DNA of 64,000 bases, taken from assembly GCA_025457665.1 (NCBI GenBank), contig JALOTY010000007.1, positions 1 to 64,000 of the forward strand. Direction: 5' to 3'. Made by a program: the position numbers and the translations under genes. Below the pieces are notes generated by a model. That model ran no database searches and was not told the origin of the DNA. It saw nothing but the letters and a program-made list of their open reading frames with translations. The stretch comes from Akkermansiaceae bacterium. GTDB taxonomy: Bacteria > Verrucomicrobiota > Verrucomicrobiia > Verrucomicrobiales > Akkermansiaceae. The first letter of the stretch is position 1, and every line of letters begins with the position of its first letter. This document shows positions 36,053 to 44,769 of the stretch, piece after piece.

Positions 36053-38125
36053 ATGAAAACGAAACTTCCGCTTTTATCCTTTCTGGCAGCGACCGGATGC
36101 CTCTCCGGATGGTGGTTCGCCGGGTTCACAGCACCGGTGGGCAACCATCGGGCAAACATCGATCCCGGGATCCCATCCGCAGAGAGGTTTGTTCTCTCCT
36201 CCCGCGATACGGCATTACTTCCCGCGACAACACGCCCTGCCCAGGATTGGAGAGGATCGAAGAATGTCCCGAGCGATGTCGCAGGCCTCATCGAAAAGGC
36301 ATCTTTGCTTTTGGATTCCCCCGATGCGCTTCTCGCGTTGTCCGGCCGGATCGAGTTGGCTGAGACTCTTGCCTCGATTGCTGCGAGTGATCCGGCGACA
36401 GCCATGGCACTGTCGGCCCGACTGCCCGCTGATGATCGTGCCTCGGCGATTCTGGATCACCTGATGATCGCGATGATCAAGAGCCATGGCAATCAGGCTG
36501 CGGAGATGGTGGCCAAATCCGCCAACCCGGCCCGTCGTCACGAGCTGTTGCAGCATCTCATGGGGGCCCTTGCCGTGCATGATCCGCAAGCGGCCTTTGC
36601 GATGGGGGAGGAGTATGGCCTTTTCCGCGATGCCAGCGGGCTCCACAGGTTGTTCCTATCCTGGGGCGAATCGGATCCCCTCGCTGCAGCAGACGCGATC
36701 CAAAGCCTATCTCTATCCGGCCAACGCCAGGAATCCAGCATCGCCCTTGCTGCGGCTTGGGCGAAAAAGGACCCGGAGGCGGCGCTGGCCTGGGCGGAGA
36801 AGCTCAAGCCATCGTCCCTGCGGCAGCGATGTGAAGTGGCGGCTTTTGAGCAATATGCTCTAACAGATCCTACCGCCGCCCTCAGTGTGGCCCTCAAGGG
36901 GAGTCCACTGCAAGTGGCGGAGTATCTCTCCACCCTCTTTGGCACCTGGTCGCGCACCGATCCGGCATCAGCGGCTGCAGCAGCAAGGGATTTGCCGGAA
37001 GGGCGACAACGGGATCAGGCGCTGGCGGCTCTCGGGGCTGCGGTGGCGGGGAAGGATCCGGCTCTCGCCGCGTCGTTGTTAGATGAGATCCGCCCTGGTC
37101 CCCAGGCCCACGCGCTTGCGGCTTCGATGGCGGCCGAGTGGGCGGAAATCGATGCCCCTGCGACCCTGCGCTGGATCGAGACCTTGTCCGAAAGCCTGCG
37201 GGAAAAGGCCTTGGAGTCATCGCTGGCCCGGCTTGCCAACAATGCCCCGGAGCTTGCGGCGGAGTTTGCGGAGCGGGCGACAGCGACCCCGGCGCTGGCA
37301 GATCAGATTGGTTTCATTGCCGCAGCGCTGGCGGCAAAGGATCCGGATGCGGCGATGGAATGGGCCGGCCGATTCGAGAGTGAGACGACCGCCACCCAGA
37401 TCCGGCAGGCAACTCTTCTGGCGTGGAGTGGCAAGGATCCTGTTGCGGCTTTGCGGGCGGCCATCGAACTTGAGTCGAAGGATCGGGACAGCCTTGTCAC
37501 CCAGGTGGCAGCGCAGTGGGCAGCGGTGGATCCCAAGGCGACGCTGGAGTGGGCCAGAACGGTCGAAGGTGATCTCGGCATCGCCACCCGCGGCAAGGCG
37601 CTGGAGGCCTTGGCCATGCAGGATGTCGAATCGGCAAGAAATGAAATCGAGTCGATCATGAAGGAATCCGCCGGTGATCCCGCGCTCACTCAACCTGTCC
37701 CTCATACCCTGCATCCTTTGACGGAAGGCACCGCGACCATCGTCCGCGAAATGTCGGCAACGGATCCACGCGCCGCCACCGAGTGGGCGAGATCCCTTCC
37801 CGAGGGCAGCATTCGACGGGAAGTGCTGAGTCGGCAATACACCGATTGGGCGACCTTCGACCCGGAAGCGGCCGTGCAGTATGCGGAAAGCGAACTCGAA
37901 GGCTGGGATCGCGACTGGACCTTGGTCTCCGCGATGTTCCGGCAAAGTGAAAGCGCGGGCACTTATGAAGAGGCCCTCGATCTTGCACCGCGGATTCAGG
38001 ATCCGGTCGAAAGGGCGCGTGCCGTTCGGCTTCTGCGCAACAGCATGGTCGCGCCGGAGAACTGGCGTCAGCAGCTCCTATCCCGAGGTTTCACCCCTGA
38101 GGAAATCGATGCGGCCGGTGACTGA
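36053..38125 (+). CDS. Helical-repeat protein (second paralogue), probable lipoprotein
   Basis: This 690-residue paralogue of the preceding gene starts 2 bp after its stop. The N-terminus MKTKLPLLSFLAATGC resembles a lipoprotein signal with Cys16 as acceptor. The same helical repeat runs from about residue 90 to the end (WAKKDPEAALAWAEKLKPSSLR, WSRTDPASAAAAARDLPEGRQR, WAEIDAPATLRWIETLSESLR). The tandem paralogy suggests duplication followed by division of labour or heteromer formation. The three serine-protease genes follow after 34 bp, so a scaffold, inhibitor or substrate relation to them is possible. It carries one Leu-Thr and one Leu-Leu copy of the dispersed octamer. Confidence 0.75.
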   Translation: MKTKLPLLSFLAATGCLSGWWFAGFTAPVGNHRANIDPGIPSAERFVLSSRDTALLPATTRPAQDWRGSKNVPSDVAGLIEKASLLLDSPDALLALSGRIELAETLASIAASDPATAMALSARLPADDRASAILDHLMIAMIKSHGNQAAEMVAKSANPARRHELLQHLMGALAVHDPQAAFAMGEEYGLFRDASGLHRLFLSWGESDPLAAADAIQSLSLSGQRQESSIALAAAWAKKDPEAALAWAEKLKPSSLRQRCEVAAFEQYALTDPTAALSVALKGSPLQVAEYLSTLFGTWSRTDPASAAAAARDLPEGRQRDQALAALGAAVAGKDPALAASLLDEIRPGPQAHALAASMAAEWAEIDAPATLRWIETLSESLREKALESSLARLANNAPELAAEFAERATATPALADQIGFIAAALAAKDPDAAMEWAGRFESETTATQIRQATLLAWSGKDPVAALRAAIELESKDRDSLVTQVAAQWAAVDPKATLEWARTVEGDLGIATRGKALEALAMQDVESARNEIESIMKESAGDPALTQPVPHTLHPLTEGTATIVREMSATDPRAATEWARSLPEGSIRREVLSRQYTDWATFDPEAAVQYAESELEGWDRDWTLVSAMFRQSESAGTYEEALDLAPRIQDPVERARAVRLLRNSMVAPENWRQQLLSRGFTPEEIDAAGD

Positions 38126-38159
38126 TTTTCCTGCTCAACGAACTCAAACAAAACGTCCT

Positions 38160-38840
38160 ATGAATTTGATCCATTCCATTGTCCTCCTCGGTCTCATCTC
38201 CTTGATTCCCTGCGCTTCCGGCATTACCTGGCGGAGTCAGTATTACAGCCAATCCCAGGCCCAGGCCTTCGGTCGTGACCATGTCTCCTTCCATGGTGTG
38301 GGTATTGGCTTCGGGTGTACCGGGACGCTCTTCCATAGCAATCGTCATGTGATCACGGCGGCCCATTGCACCAGTGCGTCAAGCTGGAAAATCCGCAGTC
38401 ATGCCCATGTGGCCACCTCGTCTCATTACACGGTGCCGAACTACGATGTCCGTGTTTGCAAACTCGCAGCGAACAGCGGTGGAACAACCTATGGCCTCAA
38501 TGGGGTGATGGCCAACGAGGTCGGACGTGATTTTCATAAGAATGGGACCGGAGCCTACGGTGACATCGGCTCGGTCAACTTCGGCGGCTGGTGGCAGCAT
38601 GGTTACCCGCTTGCAGGAAGAAACACCTATACCACCGTCACCGGGGGAACACTGCGATATGTTTTGAAGACCAACGCTGCGAGTGTGGGTACGGCACCGG
38701 GAGACTCCGGAAGCTCGGGGCTGATGAAGCACACGGATGGGAAATGGTACATCACTTCCACTACCAACGGGCCCGGCAGCGGATTCTACGTCGATACCCA
38801 AAGTCGTGCAGTTCGTTCCTATATCTATCAGCGGCTCTGA
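38160..38840 (+). CDS. Secreted trypsin-like serine protease 1
   Basis: This is a 226-residue S1-fold protease with signal peptide (IHSIVLLGLISLIPCASG) and a mature N-terminus at about GITWRSQYY. The triad is visible: His in TAAHC, Asp in NYDVRV and Ser in GDSGSS. The Cys before CTGTLF and the Cys of AAHC match the disulfide that flanks the active-site His in chymotrypsin folds. The residues after the catalytic Ser are Ser-Ser, not the usual Gly-Pro. It is the first of three tandem paralogues sharing TWRSQYY. It has no propeptide of note and is short for the family. Confidence 0.88.
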   Translation: MNLIHSIVLLGLISLIPCASGITWRSQYYSQSQAQAFGRDHVSFHGVGIGFGCTGTLFHSNRHVITAAHCTSASSWKIRSHAHVATSSHYTVPNYDVRVCKLAANSGGTTYGLNGVMANEVGRDFHKNGTGAYGDIGSVNFGGWWQHGYPLAGRNTYTTVTGGTLRYVLKTNAASVGTAPGDSGSSGLMKHTDGKWYITSTTNGPGSGFYVDTQSRAVRSYIYQRL

Positions 38841-38940
38841 CCCCGGATTCATCTTCCATCCTTTCCCCGGAGGGTGCCACGTTCTCCCGGGAATCCGAAA
38901 CCTAACCGTGGCTCAATAAAACCGTAAAACAGACATATCC

Positions 38941-39624
38941 ATGAAACCCAAGATGAAATTCGCCCTGCTTGCTGGTCTGACTCTGGTCAGCGTGCTTCCC
39001 GCAGGGGCCATTACCTGGCGCAGCCAGTATTACAGTCAGGCCCAGGCCGAGGCGTTCGGCCGCGATCACCCCTCATTTCAAGGTGTGGGAACCAACGGTT
39101 GCACCGGCTCACTGATCCACAATGCCCGCCGTATCATCACGGCCGCGCACTGTGGTCCTGGGACCAGTTGGAGGGTCAGGCAACATGCGGCAGTGAGTGT
39201 CACCCCCAATGCATCGGTCACCACCGGCTGGGATTTGCGCATCGTGAAGCTCGCCGCGAACAGTGGCGGGACTCCCCGACCGACCGATACGACCGTCAAC
39301 GAAAGCGGTCAGGGCTTTCTCAAAGCGGGCTGGGGATGGTATGGCAACATCACGGCTCCGACCAACTACGGTTGGTCCGGAACCTATCCTTTGGGCGGAA
39401 CCAATGTGTTCAGTGCAGGTGGTACGACCAATGAACTGAATTTCGTCCTGCTTACGAATGCCGCCTCCATCGGCACTGGCCCCGGCGACAGTGGCAGTTC
39501 CTGTTTCCGCAAGAGGGCTGATGGCAACTATGAAGTGGTGGCCACCACCAACGGCCCCGGAAACGGCTTCTACCGCGAGCAGCGGGTGACCCCCTACAAT
39601 TCCTGGATCCTCAGCCATCTGTGA
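38941..39624 (+). CDS. Secreted trypsin-like serine protease 2
   Basis: This 227-residue paralogue of the neighbouring proteases has signal peptide FALLAGLTLVSVLPAGA and mature start ITWRSQYY. Triad residues are His in TAAHC, Asp in GWDLRIVKL and Ser in GDSGSS. Cys pairs bracket the His, and a third Cys lies right after the Ser loop (SSCFRK). A 100-bp gap precedes it and a strong hairpin (39636-39668) follows, so its transcript may end or be stabilised there. Confidence 0.88.
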   Translation: MKPKMKFALLAGLTLVSVLPAGAITWRSQYYSQAQAEAFGRDHPSFQGVGTNGCTGSLIHNARRIITAAHCGPGTSWRVRQHAAVSVTPNASVTTGWDLRIVKLAANSGGTPRPTDTTVNESGQGFLKAGWGWYGNITAPTNYGWSGTYPLGGTNVFSAGGTTNELNFVLLTNAASIGTGPGDSGSSCFRKRADGNYEVVATTNGPGNGFYREQRVTPYNSWILSHL

Positions 39625-39635
39625 AATCTCCCGTC

Positions 39636-39668
39636 CCCTGTTCCGTGCCGCCGCCGTGCGGAACAGGG
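39636..39668 (+). terminator. Hairpin after protease 2
   Basis: CCCTGTTCCG (39636-39645) pairs perfectly with CGGAACAGGG (39659-39668) over a 13-base loop, 11 bp after the stop codon. No T run follows. It may terminate transcription with Rho, attenuate expression of protease 3, or protect the upstream mRNA end. Confidence 0.55.
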
Positions 39669-39718
39669 TCCTGAAAAGGCGGCAATTCCAAGAAACCAAA
39701 AAATCGAACCCATTCATC

Positions 39719-40402
39719 ATGAAACCCACCATCAAACTCGCCATCCTCGCCGGCCTCTCATTGGCCAGTGTGCTTCCGGCCGGGGCCATCACCTGGCGCA
39801 GCCAGTATTACAATCTGACCTCGGCGCGCGACTTCGGTCGTGACCACGGGTCCTTCGCCGGGACCGGGCACAACTGGAGCTGCACAGGAAACCTCATCCT
39901 CCAGAAAAACCGCATCCTCACCGCCGCCCATTGCCCGCAAGGCAGCAGTTGGACGGTCCGCACCCATGCCGCGACAGGGGTCTCCAGTTCCGTGGCGAAA
40001 TCGGATCAAGACGTGCGTCTGGTAAAACTGAATGCCAACAACGGTGGCACGCCTGTCCAGCTTTGGGACAATGGCAGCGAGCCGGGAAAGACCTTCCACA
40101 AGGCGGGTTACGGCAGATATGGAGCCATCGATGCGGTTTCAAGCGGAACATGGATGGGAGCCGGTGAGCCGCTTGCCGGACATAATACTTATACCGTCAA
40201 TTCCGGCAATACCGTGAGGTTCGTCCTGAAAACCAACGCCTACAGTGTGGGCACCGCGCCGGGTGACTCCGGCGGCCCCGGTCTGATGAAGCTCGCCAAC
40301 GGCCAATGGTCGGTCAGCTCCACGACCATGGGTCCAGGCAGCGGATATTACAATGAGTCGCGGGTCTGGCACGCCCGCAACTGGATCCTCCAGAATCTGT
40401 AA
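39719..40402 (+). CDS. Secreted trypsin-like serine protease 3
   Basis: The protein is 227 residues from ATG 39719, with signal peptide LAILAGLSLASVLPAGA almost the same as protease 2, and ITWRSQYY after it. Triad residues are His in TAAHC, Asp in DQDVRLVKL and Ser in GDSGGP, here with the canonical Gly-Pro. It keeps only the two His-flanking cysteines. The different residues after the Ser suggest a different S1 pocket or activity from proteases 1 and 2. Confidence 0.88.
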   Translation: MKPTIKLAILAGLSLASVLPAGAITWRSQYYNLTSARDFGRDHGSFAGTGHNWSCTGNLILQKNRILTAAHCPQGSSWTVRTHAATGVSSSVAKSDQDVRLVKLNANNGGTPVQLWDNGSEPGKTFHKAGYGRYGAIDAVSSGTWMGAGEPLAGHNTYTVNSGNTVRFVLKTNAYSVGTAPGDSGGPGLMKLANGQWSVSSTTMGPGSGYYNESRVWHARNWILQNL

Positions 40403-40430
40403 CCCATTCTGAAGAGTTAGCCCCTTGTGT

Positions 40431-40465
40431 CGCCGTCGGTCCACCCCAATCCCGGACCGACGGCG
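40431..40465 (+). terminator. Hairpin between protease 3 and the VKOR-DsbA gene
   Basis: CGCCGTCGGTCC (40431-40442) pairs perfectly with GGACCGACGGCG (40454-40465) over an 11-base loop. It starts 28 bp after the protease stop and ends 11 bp before the next ATG. Without a T run and with so little room, it could equally be an attenuator acting on the next gene's translation. Confidence 0.6.
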
Positions 40466-40476
40466 GCCTTGCTCCC

Positions 40477-41670
40477 ATGATCCGAACCTCTCCCCTTTTT
40501 GCGTGGCTGCAAATGGCACTCCTTTCCGGTGCCTTTGCGGTCTCGATTCTCCTTCTGCTTGCCGACCGCGGTGGGGATGTTTTGCCGTGTTTCGCCACTG
40601 AATCCGCCGGTCCGCAACCTTGCGAAAAGGTGAAGGCCATGACTTCCGCCCAGCTCGGCTTTTCTCCTTCACTGATCGGAAGCATGGGTTCCGGCTTGCT
40701 GGTCTTCCTTGCGACTTTGAGGTTTTCGGCCCGCCGTCGCCCCAATCACGAAAAAGTCCTCAATGGCATCATCCGCCTCTTGTTTCTGACGGCGACCCTT
40801 TTCTGCCTCTTCCTGATCGCACAACAAATCCGGGCCTCGGCATGGTGTGCCGCCTGTCTCACGCTTGCGGCTCTGATGTTTGTCGCCTTTGGAATCGATC
40901 CCTGGGCGGCGAAGTCGCGCCGGGTGTCGGCAGGGGTGCTCGTCGCCGTCTATCAGCTTCCTTTGCTGGCCCTCTTGATTCTCGCGGGCTTGCGGCTGCC
41001 AGTGGTCACGGAATCCACCTTCCGTCAGCAATTGGCGAAGGCCCTTCCCGAGTTGATCGATGCCCAGGTGCTTGAGGATATCGCCCCGTGTGGTTACTCC
41101 ACCGATCATGCCGCGGTGCCGGAGCAGATGAAGTGGGATGCCCCTTTTGCCCACGGGTCCGCCGCCGCGCCCGTCCATCTCGCGGTCTTTCATGATCCCT
41201 TCTGTGCCTTGTGCGCGCAGCTCGATGCCGAAATGCAGGACGTCCTCGGCCATTCGGCCGGTCGGGTCCGTTTGCTCTCTTTTCCCATCCCTCATCTCGA
41301 TTCCTCTCTCGAAGCCACACGCCTGCTGCACGCGGCATCCCTCGCCCGGTGGAAGGATGATGATGTTGCGAGAATGTCGGACACGTTCGCTTCACTCATC
41401 GGTCGGACCGATGCCGATTTCTCGCGTGAGGGACTGGCAAAGCTGTTAGAGTCAAAGGGTCTCGATGTGGCCCCGCTCTTGCAGGAGATCGAATCGGGAC
41501 GGGCGGATGAATCGATCCGGAGGGCAACCGCACGTTTCGAGCAGTCCGGGGGGACCAAGACCCCGATGATTCTGATCAATGGACGGGTCGTGTCCGAGAC
41601 CGCCTCCTCAGCCCGTGGCTCCTGTCTTTCCCGCTTGATGGATGAAGCGGCGAAAGGGCGGGTCCGTTAG
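40477..41670 (+). CDS. VKOR-DsbA fusion, disulfide-bond-forming protein
   Basis: The 397-residue protein has four or five membrane helices in its first 170 residues. The VKOR cysteines are C38 and C49 in the first periplasmic loop and the C124-x-x-C127 redox pair (SAWCAACLTL). A thioredoxin/DsbA-like domain follows (~205-390) with CxxC at C243-A-L-C246 (HDPFCALCAQ) and a cis-Pro motif TKTPMILING. This fusion re-oxidises its own DsbA domain and passes electrons to quinone, catalysing disulfide formation in the periplasm. It follows three disulfide-containing secreted proteases by 74 bp, a plausible folding partner. It converges on the BNR gene with a 6-bp gap. Confidence 0.87.
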   Translation: MIRTSPLFAWLQMALLSGAFAVSILLLLADRGGDVLPCFATESAGPQPCEKVKAMTSAQLGFSPSLIGSMGSGLLVFLATLRFSARRRPNHEKVLNGIIRLLFLTATLFCLFLIAQQIRASAWCAACLTLAALMFVAFGIDPWAAKSRRVSAGVLVAVYQLPLLALLILAGLRLPVVTESTFRQQLAKALPELIDAQVLEDIAPCGYSTDHAAVPEQMKWDAPFAHGSAAAPVHLAVFHDPFCALCAQLDAEMQDVLGHSAGRVRLLSFPIPHLDSSLEATRLLHAASLARWKDDDVARMSDTFASLIGRTDADFSREGLAKLLESKGLDVAPLLQEIESGRADESIRRATARFEQSGGTKTPMILINGRVVSETASSARGSCLSRLMDEAAKGRVR

Positions 41671-41676
41671 ATCAAT

Positions 41677-44600
41677 TCAAGGACTGGAGGCTTCGAGCCT
41701 CTCGACTCTCCAAAAACGTCGTGCTGCGTTTCCGGCACCGTCGTGGGTGAAGTGAATCGTATCGCCGGTGCCCGGGAGAGTCGCAACTGCAGTCCAGTCT
41801 TGAAGCTGGGTTCCCGACCAGATCCGGTATCGAAAGGAAGGTTCGGTGGGAAACGAGATCACCGGATCGGCCCCGGCTTGGGGGAGGGTGATGGTCGGCT
41901 GGGGAAGATCCTGGAAATAGCCGCGGACATCCCATTCCAGGACCGAGACGCGGGTGGCACTGTTGGCTGGCGCGGTGAAGCCGTGGGCACCCTGGCTGGC
42001 CTGATAGAACAAATGCAGGATGCCATCCCTTTTCCAAAGATCCCAGTCGAAGACCGGTTCATAGATTCCCAGATTTTCCTCGCTGAGTTCGAAGCTGGAC
42101 CAAAGGAGTCGTTCGGGATCCTGCGCCTTGGGCTGACTGTGGACCACCGTGATCCCGTTGGTTCCGAAGTTATCCCGGTAAAGCACGATGATGCGGTCTT
42201 CGTGGTCACAGAGGACGATGGGTCGTCCGAGGTCGCGAACGGCGCTTTCGTTGAACTTGGTCGTTGCGGGATCATTCGTCCTTTGGGAAACCTGACGTGT
42301 TTGCCAGACTCCGTTGTCATCGCGGAAGATGACCATGTATTGCCGCCGATGATTCCCGGATGCGGCTTGGGGTGCCCACCAAGTGGCGATGACTGGATTG
42401 TTGGCGGAGTCGAAATCCTGACCGCCGGAATTGATCAGGCTGGAGCCTTCGGCGATCGGCACGATGACCTGGGCGGCACTGGCAGGATTGCCATTCTCCC
42501 CGGCGCGATTGATGGGAAGGACATAGGGTGTTCCATCCGATTTCTCCCAGCTCAGCCCGAAATCCGCAGAGCGGGCGAAGTTCATGTTATGGTTGGTCTG
42601 GTAGCCGCTTTCGCCCGCGGGGGAGTCGGTATTGAAGCGCCAACACCAGGTCATGACGAGTCGGCCGAGGGCATCGAACTGCGGGAGGTTCGGGTAGGCA
42701 TTGGAGTCCGGACTCCAGCCACTCCCTTTGATGAAAGGGCTGTGACCTGTCCCGCCTGCCGAATGCACGGGCGTCCAGGTGGAAGTCGTGTTGTTCCAAC
42801 GGTTCAGATACTGATCGCCTCCGCCGGAGCCTCCTTCGCGGAAATGATAGAGCAGCCCGCCATCGGGAAGATTGTAGAATTGGGGGTAGGTGACCGAGCC
42901 TTCATTCCCGGTCATCGTCTGATCCGGGCCGAAGGCAATCGGCTGGTTTCCTGTGACAGGCCCAGTACTGCTGGCATAGTGGAAAGGATTGCCATGCATC
43001 CCCCAGGACATGTGCATGCGGTCCGAGCCATCGATGGCGAAGCTGATGACATTGTGTCCGTCATTGATGTTGTTGGAGGTGAAGGTCGGATGACGGAAGA
43101 CTTCCCATTCGGACGATCCCAGGGTGCGGCGGGCGATCCAGATGCGGTTGTTCGAGGGATCGTTCGGATCAAGTTGGTGGCGGCCGTAGTAGGCGATGAA
43201 CTGCTGGTTGCCGCGGGTGTGGATGTTGTGGCGGATGAAGGAAACGGTATTGATGCCGGAGTTTCCGCCGAATCCGAATTCACTGGTGCCAGGGTCGCCG
43301 TCATCGATGGGAATGAGCCTTGCCGCAGTCCCCGCGGGACGTGAGGTGGCAAGCAGCGGATCGGTGCCTGCCGCGAGTTCCTGAAGGTGGGAGAAACCAT
43401 CTCTATCAGAATCCGCTCCGGCATTCGGATCGAGGGAGGCGAAATGGAGATGTTCCCACGAGTCCGGGAGACTGTCGGCATCCTTGTCATTGGCGTGGGA
43501 CGCCCGATTGTTTGGGGCGCTTCCCTGGGTGAATTCCGTGAGATTGGTTTCCCCATCGCCATCCGGATCGGCAGTGGGACCGTGATTACGATGACCGAAC
43601 CAGCGGATTTCCCAGGCATCGGAGAGACCGTCGGCATCAAGATCATCGGGATCGGTGAAAGTGTTGGGATCGGTGCCCGCCAGATATTCTTCGAGATGAG
43701 TGAATCCGTCTCCGTCGGTGTCCGCGCTGGCGACTTCATCGAGATCCTGGAACCACAACATTTCCCAATCGTCGGGAAGTTGATCGAGATCCGAATCGGT
43801 GATCGTGAAGATGAAATCTCCGGCATCGCGGGCGATGGAACTGATACGGACCTGGTCGATGAGCCCCACGAAATTCAACTGGGACGAGGATCTTCCGATC
43901 TGACCGATGGCGAAATCGATCGCGCCGGGGAGCAGGTCGAGTGAGAGGGATTTTTGTCCGATCCGGTTGGCGGTGCTGTGCGTGGGATCGATCCGCGTCC
44001 AGTAGCAACTGAGATTGTTGAGTGTGCCTTCATGGCCGTCGTAACTGACCGCCACATGGAACCATTGGCCTTGTGCAGGCGTGTGGGGACCGTTCGCGGG
44101 CAGCGGGAAAATGCGGCTTTCCACGGAGCCATTTCTGACGTTGACGAACTCGATCGCCGGCGAGGGGAGGGCGGTGGTGAAGCCGTCGGCATTGGGATTG
44201 ACGCCGGTGGGGATGAGGCGGAATTGGAAAGAGCGGATGCCGCCGCCGGTGCTGTCCTGTTCGCCACTGAGGATCTGCATGGTGGCGTTGCGCGCGGGTT
44301 GGGCGATGGCGGGATCGAAATCGAGCCTGAGAAGCGCCTCGAAGGTGAATGCCCCGGTGGTCGGATCGGTGAAAACAAAGGTGCTGTTGTCCGCCGCTCC
44401 GTTGACCAGGGAAAGAGGAGCAAGATAAGCGTTGGTGCCGGTTCCCGGGGCAAGGTTCGGCCCGCCATCCGCGGTGCTCAGTGCTTTTCCGAAGCCGGGG
44501 TAGGAATCCTGATCGAGCAAGGCTCCTTGTGCGAGGATGCCAAGATTCAAGGGTGAGGTGCTGACCTCATCCGGCACCGGAACGGCAGAGCTGTCGAATT

Positions 44601-44769
44601 GCCAGAGGTGCAGTGTGGCCGCATCCACCGAGTAAGGCGGACGGATGGCGGCACCGGCCAAGCCGCAAGCAAGCATCGATGCCGCGAGGACTTTGTGAAA
44701 TCCGGGGATCGGCAAGGGCTTGGCTGTGGTGGGTTTCACGGAGGCTGGGGCTGGGAAATCATGGGGCAC
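41677..44769 (-). CDS. Secreted LamG plus BNR_4 propeller protein, candidate polysaccharide lyase
   Basis: The 1030-residue protein has a signal-like N-terminus (KVLAASMLACGLAGAA). A LamG/concanavalin-like domain (~50-330) is followed by thrombospondin type-3 calcium repeats (~330-470, DSDLDQLPDDWE, DTDGDGFTHLEEYLAGTDP). Residues ~480-930 resemble the BNR_4 seven-bladed propeller (SFIRHNIHTRGNQQFIAYYG, DGHNVISFAIDGSDRMHMSWGMHGNPFHYA). Characterised PL24/PL25 ulvan lyases use this fold with His/Tyr catalysis. It ends in the shared module (FWRVERLEASSP). Its start overlaps the stop of the GH106 gene by 11 bp. A lyase on rhamnose-rich polysaccharide is inferred from fold and neighbours; non-catalytic binding is the alternative. 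Confidence 0.72.
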   Translation of the reverse strand: MPHDFPAPASVKPTTAKPLPIPGFHKVLAASMLACGLAGAAIRPPYSVDAATLHLWQFDSSAVPVPDEVSTSPLNLGILAQGALLDQDSYPGFGKALSTADGGPNLAPGTGTNAYLAPLSLVNGAADNSTFVFTDPTTGAFTFEALLRLDFDPAIAQPARNATMQILSGEQDSTGGGIRSFQFRLIPTGVNPNADGFTTALPSPAIEFVNVRNGSVESRIFPLPANGPHTPAQGQWFHVAVSYDGHEGTLNNLSCYWTRIDPTHSTANRIGQKSLSLDLLPGAIDFAIGQIGRSSSQLNFVGLIDQVRISSIARDAGDFIFTITDSDLDQLPDDWEMLWFQDLDEVASADTDGDGFTHLEEYLAGTDPNTFTDPDDLDADGLSDAWEIRWFGHRNHGPTADPDGDGETNLTEFTQGSAPNNRASHANDKDADSLPDSWEHLHFASLDPNAGADSDRDGFSHLQELAAGTDPLLATSRPAGTAARLIPIDDGDPGTSEFGFGGNSGINTVSFIRHNIHTRGNQQFIAYYGRHQLDPNDPSNNRIWIARRTLGSSEWEVFRHPTFTSNNINDGHNVISFAIDGSDRMHMSWGMHGNPFHYASSTGPVTGNQPIAFGPDQTMTGNEGSVTYPQFYNLPDGGLLYHFREGGSGGGDQYLNRWNNTTSTWTPVHSAGGTGHSPFIKGSGWSPDSNAYPNLPQFDALGRLVMTWCWRFNTDSPAGESGYQTNHNMNFARSADFGLSWEKSDGTPYVLPINRAGENGNPASAAQVIVPIAEGSSLINSGGQDFDSANNPVIATWWAPQAASGNHRRQYMVIFRDDNGVWQTRQVSQRTNDPATTKFNESAVRDLGRPIVLCDHEDRIIVLYRDNFGTNGITVVHSQPKAQDPERLLWSSFELSEENLGIYEPVFDWDLWKRDGILHLFYQASQGAHGFTAPANSATRVSVLEWDVRGYFQDLPQPTITLPQAGADPVISFPTEPSFRYRIWSGTQLQDWTAVATLPGTGDTIHFTHDGAGNAARRFWRVERLEASSP

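Noticed and set aside
41677..44769. Sialidase
   Set aside because: BNR-type blades alone do not make a sialidase; the FRIP motif and Arg triad were not seen, and the segments fit BNR_4 better.
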